A stretch of DNA of 64,000 nucleotides from Beroe forskalii (taxonomy: Eukaryota > Ctenophora > Nuda > Beroida > Beroidae): the NCBI GenBank assembly GCA_011033025.1, contig WFMF01000137.1, forward strand, positions 355,142-419,141, written 5' to 3'. The notes below the pieces were generated by a model. It was not told where the DNA came from. It did no database searches and was given only the letters and a program-made list of their open reading frames with translations. Shown in pieces: positions 12,309 through 23,727 of this stretch (positions are counted from its first letter, which is position 1; each line of letters opens with the position of its first letter). Both the position numbers and the translations under genes were made by a program.

Positions 12309-14235
12309 TATACAGAGCTCTCACTATACAATGTACACTGGTTAAATTCCAAAGATCTGAAGATGGCGTGATCGTATCACGTGATTTAGCAATATCACGT
12401 GACTTTGTTATCACGTGACGTAATATCGTCTCTTAAGTTGTTAGTTTCCTTCTGTATTTTCAGAGCTTGTTAAATACCCTTGCGGTCGGTTAGTAACAAG
12501 GTGTACGTAGGATTTGTAGGCGGTTGAAATACGATGATGAAATTATCATAGCACAAAGCTGTAATTTGATGATGTTGAACCGCCTATAACTTGCGGTTGG
12601 TATTATTTTTCATAGTCCCTTGTGTGAGATTGCGTGTGCGTCGCTTGAAAGCCTCCCTTGACCTATGACGCTTGTCGAAGTATATAATACCTTCGTAAAT
12701 ATTTAATATTTATTATGTGTGATCTAACACGTATTATATTTGTGATAATTATGTTCATTCGGACCTACTTGAATATGTGATTATATATTTTGCTTGAATT
12801 TTGTAGTATATTATGCTTTGTTTGTTTGTTTGTTGAGTGTGCTTGGCTGAGTTTAAAATATACGCTTTGATTTTTAATTTTCTGTTAAATTTCCTTTTTA
12901 TAGTCTCAGTCTGAGTTGGTTGCATTTATATGAATTTTTCATAAATTGAAATAAATTTATACTTGAACACATGAGAATCTGTAAAATACGGAATTTACCC
13001 TCCCTCATTTTATTATGTGAATACTGAATATGTTATATTATATGTTCGTTTGTTTGTGTGTCTGTTAGTTTGTGTGTCTGTTTGTGAGTGTGCATTGTTA
13101 GTGTGTGTGTGTCGTAGGCTTGTCAGGAATGTTACGTATGTTAAACCCCATGAGAAATAATAAGTCGGTATAATGACGTCATCAACACATCACTTTGAGC
13201 CATGATAATGACGTCATCTTTTAAGAGTCTGTTGGTTGCGTGATATGCGTGGGGAAGTGCGATTTCCCATTCCGTATATTGTAATTTACACGTTATTGTG
13301 TTGTGAGTGTTATTTTATTCTACGTTGCACATTTCTGAAAGAGCTGTGATTTTATGGAATTTACCGAAAACCACTTCCTTCCTTGCATTTTTTCGGTTTA
13401 TTGGTTTCGACGCTTTATCCATGTTATATTGACATCTACTTAAAATCATATTTTGAATTTTGAAGTCGCATGATTTATGAGTATCGAAGTAAGTGATGTC
13501 CCGGAATCGTATGATTGCAACACGTCGGATTGCCACGCTTGTATTTCTATTCCAGAATGATCATCGCTTGCTATGGAATGTTCCAGCCTCACGTTTCCCT
13601 TGAAAGGGGCTGTGGGCCTTCCACGGACCACCGCCCTTGTATGAAATTAAATTTTGTTATTATTCCGATACTCACTCAATAATACCTGTGTGTATGTATG
13701 AGTGTACCTTGCATATCATGTATCAAAGCTCTCATCTAATTTTAGATATCCGCGCCTTTGGTGCTTTGGTGGGGTCATAATTCACGTGTTTGGAGTGACC
13801 GCACACATTCCGTGATAATCTTACGTCGCCGCTCTGACTTGGAAGATATTCCGTCAAAAACTAGGCGGGATGTTTCGTCATCAATTGCCCACTTTGAGGT
13901 ATGAAAATGACGTAATTTTTGACTGCGTTTAATTTGCGTGCGACGCGCTGTGCGTATGTGCGTTTGTACTGAACCAGATGTATCTCTAGTACGCTGCTAT
14001 ATCTCTAAACTCCGTTCACAAAAAATATGCGGTTTAACGTCATCAACTTAGCAGTTTTAGCTCTGATAATGGGGTCATCGTATCTGTAATTCTTTAACGC
14101 GCCAACTTCTATATCTTGACTGAAGAATGTTCGGAGTCACCGGTCTTTGTTTAATATAATCTTAAATTAGACAAACACATTCTCTATCTCTCTCGTGCGC
14201 CGTTTTAAAAACCTCTTCGTATTTTTCTCTTTTCA
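12309..14235. other. Intergenic stretch between NOMO and transposon remnants
   Basis: No exon recognised. Diverged copies of the TGACGTCA-bounded palindrome occur at about 12526-12592, 13172-13222, 13862-13920 and 14030-14072. A TG-rich tract lies at about 13040-13110. A short open frame (13446-13631, minus) has no recognisable homology. The missing C-terminal exons of NOMO would be expected in this direction but are not visible. Confidence 0.5.
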
Positions 14236-14239
14236 CTCA

Positions 14240-14712
14240 GATTGCCATGCAGGCCATTTACCACTTGATAAAACTCCTTGACACCACTTGATAAACTCTT
14301 TGACACCACACACTGATGTAGATAAACTCACAGATAAACACAGATCCAGATCAGCACCACTTGATAAACTCCTTGACAGACTGACATCAGTTTAACGTGT
14401 GACAGATATCACTTGACTACTCGACACTTGACACCACTGATAAACTCCCTGACACAGGAGATAAACTTCACTAATTCCCTGATACCACTTTACAATCTCC
14501 TTGACACCACTTTATAAACTCCTTGACACCACTTGATAAACTCCTTGACGCCACTAAATGAACTCCTTGACACCACTTAATCAACTCCTTGACACCACTT
14601 GATAAACTCCTTGACACCACTTGATAAACTCCTTGACACCACTTGATAAACTCCTTGACACCACTTGATAAACTCCTTGACACCACTTGATAAACTCCTT
14701 GACACCACTAAC
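14240..14712. repeat. 22-bp tandem repeat (CTCCTTGACACCACTTGATAAA)
   Basis: About 15 copies of a 22-bp unit containing CTTGACACCACTTGATAA. The right-hand part (14490-14705) is nearly perfect and the left-hand part is degenerate. The array starts directly at the donor of NOMO exon 18, so it fills the start of the following intron. A similar degenerate CTTCACCTTGACACCAC repeat occurs at about 44510-44580 and 56828-57130. The open frames across it are artefacts of the repeat. Confidence 0.85.
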
Positions 14713-17700
14713 CTGATGTAGTAGTCCCCAGGAACAAGTCCAGTAAGCACCAGAGGCAGACTGTCCAGTTTAACGTTATTCCGGTATCCCTTACTACTCG
14801 ACACTGACACCAGTGTACCGGGAAGCACTTCCTCGCCTGGGAAAGTAAGGGGACATCATCATTAAAATGGTCAATTCATGACATTAAATGGGAATGTGAG
14901 AAGTGTATATTTACAAGTAAAAACGCGTGCAGAGCCTGAACAATTATTCTATTATCACGGATTGAAATGATAATGATTTCAATTAAAACTAATGTCAATG
15001 AGGGATGATTTCTTGGCAGAAACGTTCACATACCTTGTTTTACAACAACAGTTAGTTTACTGAGTTTTACAGCCACAAAATCATGCTCGTTTTCTGTACT
15101 CCTCACAATGTCGTAATCAACCTGCGAAGAGTTTTAATAACGAAGTTAACTTGCAATATAGTCAAAATTGCCCAAAACAGATCGAATTTGAAAGAGAACC
15201 TAGAGTAAGAATGAGTTGAAAACGCAGCTTCTTAACTACAAACAAACCAACCTAAGAATAGTTCAAAACAAAGTTTTGACGTCAAAGATACCAACCTTGC
15301 TAGCCGTAACATGGTATTTGAGATTATTGTGAAGCGGTCCTATGCTGTACTCCCCGCTATCATCAGTTATCTGAGTTAGAGTCAGGTCAATGAAAATAAT
15401 AAACTATATAACGCAGGCTGGATTTCTGTAATTGCTGCAGAAATACAACAAATTCGGCAATTCATCGTGAATCCTGGTATGGTGCAACACTGAACACAAT
15501 CGTTAGGTATGTGCTATTAATTAGTAGTACTTATGTGCTATTAATTATCATAACTTATAACAATGATAACGAATTATCTTATCTGAGTTAGAGTCAGGTC
15601 AGGAGAGTCGGGGGAGGTGAGGGTGATCAGAACCCCACGGACTGGCGGCGAAACGGAACCTGGATGACGCCATTATCAGAGATTAAAATGGTGAATTAAT
15701 GATGTAATTAACCTTGAGAGGATGACGTCATTATCAGAGATTAAAATGGTGAGTTAATGATGTCATTATCAGGGCTTAGAGGGAGGTTATTATTGGTTCT
15801 TCCTTCCTTACCAGAAACAAAAGTCCCGGGGTGGCCACTAAATCTGGGAACTACAGTCGGACACTGCTCATCAGAAACAGTGGTGGTTTGGGAAGCAGGT
15901 GTGAAGAGAAGGCTCTCTGATACCGGCTTTATCAGGTACTCCTGCTGAGGATAAAGTTAACAGGAACAGTCACTAGACATACAGACATACAGTACTGAAC
16001 AGGTAGTAGACAGACACTAAACAGACAGTAGGCAGACAGGTTAAACAGTGGTGGTTTGGGAAGCAGGTGTGAAGAGAAGGCTCTCTGATACCGGCTTTAT
16101 CAGGTACTCCTGCAGGGAACAGTTACAGATTATACAGTTTATTCATTATTCATTCTTGCAAGTGCAGACAGATTGTGGAGTGTGGAGGAATTGGCAGATT
16201 AATGCAGATGTAGACAACTAGACACTAGATTGTAGACATGTAGATACTAGATACTAGACAAACAGCAGAAAGTAAAAACAGTATACAGATAGCAGACAGA
16301 CACTTGACGCACTTGCTGGGGTGGACTCCACATTTGGTAGGTATAAGTCACCACACCATCTTCAGCCTCTCCAGTAGCCACAGTGTTCAGTGTAACCTTC
16401 TCATGGGATTCCATGTTAGTCACACTGACTTGGACGTTAGTGTCAGACTCAGCCAGACGGATAACTCCTGAAATTAAGGTGAAAATATGTGACAAATAGA
16501 GGGATAGAGCAAGGTCATATTCGTCAAGATCCAAAAAGGGAGCTGATCAGTGATCATTCATTTATCATGATTCTAATATAACATCTCTTATAGATTGCAA
16601 AGTTTTAATAAAATATTTGGCTAGTTTTCTGCATCCTTAATCTCATTCCCACTTTCACATCTTACCCTTCAAAAGATGGTGAGTAGCAGAAAGTGTCAGA
16701 GTTTCTCCTCGAGTGGTATCAAACTCGTATTTATCCTGTTCGAACTTGTGACAAGCGTAAGGTACCAGACTGTATACTCCCGGTTTCTTCAGACAAAACC
16801 TGAAATGAGCGGTTTTAAAACGCTGTTTTGAAAAGCGGCTTTGAAAAACAATTTCTCCATTTTGTCTGTGCCTTTTTACTCTTTTTGATTTCCGTACAAA
16901 ACAGACAGTGACATCCCCAATAAGGAATGTAATCTATGGAGAAGCAGGGGATGGGATGTATGGATATGATGCGATTGCCAATTAATAATTCAGCTACTTT
17001 CATAATAGCGTAAGAATTATAATGAATTATTGTTGATGGCGAGTGGCCAATATTTTCCAGTGCGGGACATAACAGAACATTGCACAAAGACACATCTGAG
17101 AGCTTATAGCAACCTCATTGAATGTTGGCGCAAAAGAAGGCACCACCGAGATTCGAACTCGGGATCTCCTGTTTACTAGACAGGCGCTTTAACCAACTAA
17201 GCCATGGCGCCCATGGGTGCGATCCATTATAACCAATCCTTGATCATTATTTGCCGAGACACTTATACGCCGAGCCCATTCCGCACGATAAGAAATTCAA
17301 TTTTCGACCTGGTAATAAGGCAAAATGCAACTCAATTTCTCTCATCAAACTCTCAATTCTTCATTAGCGTAACTGCGTGCTTGAAGCTTGATATTCAACT
17401 GCTATTTATTCATTATAACTTATCAACTTCGGCATATTGCCCGCTTACCGTGTGTTTACAAACAGAAGCGGACAAAATTTATGACGATTTTCGAATCTTC
17501 TGATGATAACATTCTCGTATCAGGGATAACGTTTAACTTCAACCTTAAACGTAACCTGTTCGTGCCCTGTTCGAGACTGAAGGTTCCCTTGCTGGTTTTC
17601 TCTCCCTCTCCTCCCAGGGCCACGGAAAAGTTGAGTTGTGCGGGGTGAGAGACCTCCAACTTCATTATGTAACCTGGTAAAGGGGGGTTTGAGATAAAGA

Positions 17701-20700
17701 TCATTGGGGATTACAAGATAATACAGCATAGCATATTTATTTTACTATTGTACATGTGACGCTACGCGTACTTTGAATAAGTTACGTAAACTGTAGTTAA
17801 TGATTTAAGAAGAAAAGAATGGAAATAACTATGGGACAAAACAATAAAATAATAAATTTAAAAAAGAAAATAATCAGATTAAACTTCATTATGTAACCAC
17901 TCTGTTCAAAGAGGGGTACCTCTGTCTCCTCCTCCACGACCACGCTCATTTCCGTTTCCTTCCAGCACCACTCAGCGTACTCAACTACCACCTAACGATA
18001 AAGGGTAATTCAAAAGTTATAGGTTCGTTATTCGTAGCCCCTTTTCTTCATTCAAAAGTGTAAAAATCTTTGCTGGATTTTCATTATTGATACTTTCATA
18101 GTTAGGAAGGAGAACCTAGACGCTTTATTGTCAACATATATTCAAACAATTTTGTTTATGGAGTTCCATGGTAAAATTCGCTTACCTTGTATTCCCCAGG
18201 AAGTAGGCTGTCAATTTCCCAGGCCCCATCCACCACACTCGCAGTTGCTACAGAGGGTCCAGTAACCTGTATAAGTGAGGACTGAAGGTGCTTTCTAAAT
18301 ATTTGAATAGCCATATCCATTTGAAATGTTCTAAAAACCACATAATTGATCTAAAAATTTGAACCATATTTGACATAGAAAGATTTTCAGCATTCATGAA
18401 TATTTCACTGTTGGAAATTAAGACTTTTTGAGTTATACTCTAGGAAATAACAGGGATGGGTCACTTTCTGACCTGCGATTTATTTCATATTATGGGATGT
18501 GAAATTAGAGATAAACTTATACATTCAGACATGAAAAACCCATAAAGATCACAGTGTAAAATAATCGACATCATCTACAATTCATCTGAAGATAAGAGAT
18601 AATAAGTGTCATTTCCATGATTCAATAAAAACGGATACAATATGTACATGGGTCATTTCGATATCATGTAGTACAAAATATATGAGGTAACAATTTTTAC
18701 CACATTACATGCACACGAAGAGATATTCGACCACATCCTGAAAACATGCAAGGAATGCGATGGTTGAATGAACAATTTGATGATATTGGGGACATAGCTG
18801 CCGAACTTTGAAAAAAATCCGTTCGGAGGTCATATGGCGCCCTCCCAAAAGGAAGGCATAAGTGGGCGCCATCCCAAAAAAGAGGGCAGTTCGGCAGCTA
18901 TGATATTGGGAAAAGTCATGTTTCAAGAGAAAGTACTTTTCGTTCAAGGGGGATGCCCGATTATTAAACTAATAAAACCTGAACGGCGCCATCTGGGGGA
19001 GTAACTAGAGTTATTGTGTCAGTGTCAGGGTCAGGCGAGCTGTTGAATACCTGAAATCGTGTTAAAATTGTGTGAAGATAAATCGAGGATAAATCGCAAA
19101 TATTAATTGAGGGATAATAAATCTGACATCGAAGTTTCATAATAGATGATCGGCATAAGAACTTATAGTATCTCAGGAATTTGGTATTTCTTAGAACAGC
19201 AAAACATAGATTGCCGTGACAGATCGCTAACAGAACATACACAAGGCAGCAGCAAAATTCAGCTTATTGAGCCCAAAACTGCAAAGTTTCAGAATCTCAT
19301 GAAAATGAATACATCCTCCAGTGGTCATCCAACTTTTCCACTCCCACCCCACTCCCCCTTTTTCCACTCCCACTCCCCCTCACCCACTCGTCCAGTAACC
19401 TGTATCTTGACAGCACTGCAATCCCCTCCAATGCACTTGACACTCCCCCTCAACTTAGCCAGCCCCTGATGAAACTCCACATCATGTTTGGGAATGTTGG
19501 TTATCTCCACTGAGACTTTCTCCGGGAGGAGTCGGAGACCGTCACGGTATTCCTGAGCACCGATAAGACTTTCTAGAGTGTAGCTACCTGTGGGAGGGGT
19601 AATTGGGAATTAAGGGACTAAGGGAGGTACCGATAAGACTTACTAGAGTGTAGCTTCCTGAAAGAGGGAGAATTGTACTTTGTAGGGGTCGGAAGAAACT
19701 ATGAGCTGGGATTTGTCAATGAAGAAACAAGGCATTTTAACCTATCATAAGACTTCCTAGAGAGGAGCTGCCTGCGAGAGGGGGTTTGAGTGGTATTCTA
19801 TAATTGGAGAGAATTGAATTTGAGCACATTTGCATTGATAAGATCCGGTCTTTTAAAATCTTTAAAAGTTTAAAATAATGATCCTTTCACCAAAACGGCA
19901 AAGCTCACTAAAAGAATTTGAGTAAGCCAAAGGAATAAATTTAAAGAAAAAAACAAAACAAAAATCACTCACCAGGTGAGACTTTGAAGCAGAAAGCCCC
20001 ATTCGCATCAGTACTTGTCGGCACCAACTCAGCGTTACTTTCCTCACTACTGGCAGGTCTTAGACCCACTTTCCGCTGTCCGAGGGGGCAGGGCCGAGGG
20101 GGGAGGGGATGCCATGTGAACCACTCCACAGAGCTGGTAGGCGTGGGCCGAGATTTCAGGAAGAACGGGGTTAAGAAATGATTATTAAGGTCGGTATTAT
20201 TTTTAAAAACAGGAATATTATTCTGTTCCATTAACTCATAAAGGCCGAAATGAATTTGGATGAAAACGGAATACATGGCAAATCCGAGTACAGTAACACG
20301 AAGATTTCCCTAAAATTTTCCTAAAATTCTCGGAAATTCCCTAGATTTCTCCGGAAAATCGAGGGACTTAGCCCCTTACCAGGAAGAACGGGGTTGTTAG
20401 GTGAGATATTGAGGATCTGGGGGTTGAAGTAGAAACCCCTCAGTTTAGGGGTTACTTCGTACTTCCCACTCGTTACGTTGCTCAACTCAAACTGTCCTTC
20501 AGCGTCTGTTACAGATACTTTGTCTCCTGAAAAACGTGTTTTCAATCAAAGTGAGTCAAGGATGATCATGGGAAGAATTTATTTCCTTTCCAGCTACAAA
20601 AAGACGACAGAACAGCAATCTTGATAGGAATATTTTTTCCCTCCCCAATCGCTTTTTGAATTTCATTCACTTTTGGGAATCTGAAATTTGGTGAAATTTA

Positions 20701-22657
20701 TGAAGTCTGTTGCAGATACTCTGTCTCCTGAAACATTTGTTGTCAATCAAATTAGACCGGGTGTCTTCCTTGGGGCGACGCCTCTACGCCTGGGGGAATG
20801 GCTAGATCTCCCGCAGATCCAACCCCCTTTCAGAAAGTTAGTAGTAGTTATCAACGTATCAGGGAGGCCAAGGGAAAATTTGCCCTTATTCAATCAAGAC
20901 ACAGGCCAACCATGTGAGAAGTTGAGCTTACCGTTTACATAGATGTTGACTCCAGGAAGAGGCTTGCCATTCTCCACAGCATCCAGCACAACTCCTATAA
21001 CAGCGAACAAATATGTAGTGAACAAGTCGTCTCAAATAGGAGCTATTGTACAAGGTGGTGCCAAGAAACTGATTAAATTTCAGGTGTTGTTTAAATTCGG
21101 TTTCTGTAGTATAAATTTCAGAAGTTTGATGTTCAGCTTTGTAAGCAGATCTGAATTAACTTTATAACACTATAACAGCCAATCGGTTAAATGCTATTGT
21201 CTTTTGCAATCACCCAAATAAATCCATTAAAACTCCACTTGAAACTGTACTGACCTATAACAGCGAATCCGTTGACAGTGAACGCCTCGTTTAGTAACAA
21301 GGTATCACTAATCACATCAAATGTCAGCTCATTGGGTGATACATCGAATGTACTGTGTTCTGATTGGTAGTGAGGAGTAATCTTGTAGCTGCCTGGTGCC
21401 AGAGAAGGTTTATTTCGTTTATTTCGTTTACCTTCGGAAAATTAACCTCTGGGGATCGAAATTTCGGGGGTTCGAAAATGTAGGACAGCGGAACTTTGGC
21501 AGACAGGAAGAACGCCTTAAGGCACAGACTGGAAACGAAAGTGGAAGTGGAACAAAAACGGAAGCGGAAGGGGAAACGGAAATTATTTGCAATTCATGTT
21601 TCTTGTAAAATATATCTAACATACCACTCCCACTCACCTGGGGCAAGAGAGGAAAGGAGTAGACCCCACTGGAATCACTGACCACCTTACATCTCCCCCG
21701 CTCACTCTTCACCTCCTGACACCCCTCAATCACCAGCATGGTGTTGTCACCTGGTGTCAGTGGTGTCAAGTAGAACTCAACACCGGCTATCGGCTGTCCA
21801 GCGCTCTGCACACTTCCTCGTACATCGTACGATATGACAACAAACGGTTCGGAAATATGGTGGTTTTCTTCACCCACAGTTATCGAAGTGGTCGGGTTTT
21901 CCATCTTCCAGTTTGGGTGTGAGAGCGATATCGTGTAGGCGCCACTCAGAACTTTGGGTATAGAAAACACCCCCGAAACAGTCTTTACATGCTGCTGACC
22001 CCCTTTCTCATCCCCCAACGCAACACTGACCCCTGTGGGGCCCACATTAAGTCCCTTGCTAACCACACTACCCGTCACTGTGAAACCCTCAAACACAAAG
22101 TTCAAATCCTCGCCCTTCGAGCACGGATCTGTCTGTCCGTCTATGTCGAGGAGTATTTCGGACGGAGCGAAGGTCCAGCCGGACGGGGGAGGACGCGGAC
22201 GGAAACCCGTCCTTTGGTGTAGAGCAGGGAGGAGGAAGTAGCCGTTGTGAGGCGCGCACTCAGTGCTCTCTTTCAAGATGCCGTCAGTGCTGAACACTCC
22301 TACTTTCACCTGGGGAGGGTAGGGTATTAGGATTTCCGATAGAGATTTAAAGTGTCTCTGCAGATAATGAAAAAAATTATCTAGGTTTTTAGTACTAGAT
22401 GTGATGTTAAATTATCCCAGGAAACAAAGAAAAAAAGGGGTATATCATTCATTAACTGCTAGCGCTCTCAGCATTTCCAAATCAATATTTTGGACAACTG
22501 ATCCTCAAATATTTCTTTCCCAGCGTCCCTACCTCTGAGAAGGGTATCTTGTGGTGGACTTGATAAAACCACCACAGACCACCACATCTCCTTCACTGTG
22601 AGCTAATGTGAGGAAGGTGAGGAGGAGGGTTAGGAGTTCTGGTAGCTGATGGGACAT
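14713..22657 (-). CDS. NOMO: NOMO (nodal modulator), 18 exons found, C-terminus not found
   Basis: NOMO is an ER membrane glycoprotein of stacked Ig-like/carboxypeptidase-regulatory-like domains that acts with TMEM147 and Nicalin in the multipass translocon. Exon 1 starts with an ATG at 22657 and a signal peptide (LPELLTLLLTFLTLAHS), then VCGGFIKS. Exons: 22533-22657, 21638-22309, 21255-21392, 20932-20994, 20380-20526, 19973-20156, 19400-19587, 18979-19050, 18186-18266, 17898-17991, 17556-17673, 16666-16799, 16313-16467, 15812-15941, 15583-15641, 15296-15370, 15034-15121, 14713-14836. They follow the family order (ECAPHNGYF; DANGAFCFK; EWCWKE; RFCLKKPGVYSL; DDSGEYSIGPLH; LVPGDYY). That is about 880 residues against about 1,200 in vertebrates; the last third is missing. 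Junctions 1/2 and 2/3 and points inside exons 2 and 6 are off frame, mostly at C runs, suggesting sequence errors. Several introns have repeated edges (see findings). Confidence 0.9.
16044..16113 (-). repeat. Partial copy of NOMO exon 14 with its acceptor
   Basis: 70 bp are nearly identical to 15876-15945 (5' part of exon 14 and its acceptor), placed 168 bp upstream in gene direction. The copy keeps a functional-looking acceptor (CCTGCAG) and the same frame (EYLIKPVSESLF) but runs into TAA right after the duplicated part. Use of this acceptor would therefore truncate the protein. It is either a decoy exon or neutral duplication debris. Confidence 0.8.
17138..17211 (-). tRNA. tRNA-Thr (AGT anticodon)
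   Basis: A complete cloverleaf reads from 17211 to 17138. The acceptor stem GGCGCCA pairs with TGGTGCC (one G-T pair), the D arm contains the A box TGGCTTAGTTGG, and the anticodon stem-loop CCTGTCTAGTAAACAGG has anticodon AGT. The B box is GTTCGAATC and the discriminator is T. CTTCTTTTG follows, giving a T-run terminator for RNA polymerase III. It has no intron and lies within NOMO intron 11 (between 16799 and 17556) on the same strand as NOMO. Confidence 0.97.
18791..18900. mobile_element. 110-bp MITE with 10-bp target duplication
   Basis: The inverted termini contain TAGCTGCCGAACT / AGTTCGGCAGCTA. Flanking 10-bp direct repeats TGATATTGGG lie at 18781-18790 and 18901-18910. A duplication of 9-10 bp is typical of Mutator-like elements. 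It is inserted in NOMO intron 8 and has no coding capacity. Confidence 0.72.
19555..19790 (-). repeat. Three partial copies of the NOMO exon 7 acceptor region
   Basis: The real exon 7 start (CAG, then GTAGCTACACTCTAGAAAG) is at 19587. Diverged copies of the same acceptor and first 25-30 exon bases lie upstream at about 19628-19668 and 19740-19785. Each keeps a GATAAGACTT...TAGCT...CCTG core on the plus strand. The copies become more diverged with distance. Confidence 0.65.
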
Positions 22658-23727
22658 GTCAACTACCCTAATTGGAAGTTTTATTAAGGGTTGTTATATT
22701 GGTCAGCAGGATAAATCAGTGGTTGAGAATGGTGACAATGCTTAGATGTTGTGTCATCGATTCTAAGGCCATTTTGGCTTCTCTCGATTTGTGTGTGGTC
22801 TTAAATAGCACCCCCTATTTAAACTTGAAGTTGTGTCTTGGTGAAGTCAAACCACCTTCTTTGCGGGTACAAACTGGTAATTTATGAGTTACTAGTTCAA
22901 TATTGCACGGCTGAAAAGTCCACGATAGTAACAATTAACAAATAAATAACAGTAAAAAACAAATCGAGGATTTCATTTTGCCCAAAAACGCAGAAATATT
23001 GAAACATCAAAATGTAGGTTTCAAATCAAACTCTCAAACTGCCTTCTGTGACATATAAACTGAAATAAATGTATTATTCTAGACTTCGAGATAAGAGATC
23101 ATGTACAGCAATAACCATAATACTTCCCATACATTTCCCATTAAATTTGCAGCACCACAATTATACACAGCTTTGATAAGAGTATTAGACAGATCATAAT
23201 TAAATACCTATTCGCTTTGATTATTTTCTGGCAGCATTTTCCATGCACGGACAAATACAGCAAATATTATTACACTTGTTTTTAAGGAATCACTGGTTAA
23301 ACTATTCTCGAAAGAAAATAAATATTTCCAACACACAAAATATAAAATTGGATGGTTTTGACGATTTGATTCAACAATAATAAAAGAGATGTGGAAGATA
23401 AATGTTGATTGCCTCCTGATAGGACCAAACGGTGTGCAAATCTTAATCCATACCAATCAAATGTAGTATTAGAAAGGGCACCTTAACATCGCAGTCAATA
23501 CATTAGTTCATTGATAAAGATGACTTGTCGCTATTGACAGCTGTTACGAATAAGTTTCAGTTAAAGTTCATTAAAAACTCAGAAGGAAGGTAGATTAAAG
23601 GACATCATCGTATATGATACGTTAATGATCAAAATGAAGGATTAAACATAATAAATGCTTAAAGGGTTAAAAGTGTTTCGACGACTTAATAACATAGTCT
23701 CATAAGCTTTAAATCCTCCTTGTTATT
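22658..23727. other. Intergenic stretch between NOMO and hnRNP L
   Basis: About 1.07 kb separate the NOMO start codon from the hnRNP L stop codon. It should hold the NOMO promoter and the hnRNP L 3' UTR. It is AT-rich, with no recognisable coding segment or repeat. Confidence 0.55.

Noticed and set aside
13446-13631. Minus-strand frame VRGRPTAPFKGNVRLEH considered as a missing NOMO exon
   Set aside because: It does not match the NOMO C-terminal region, and flanking splice sites in the right phase are absent.
14471-14828. Minus-strand frames with VVSRSLSSGVKEFIKWCQG repeats
   Set aside because: 22-bp satellite read through after the NOMO exon 18 donor; only the exon part (14713-14836) is real.
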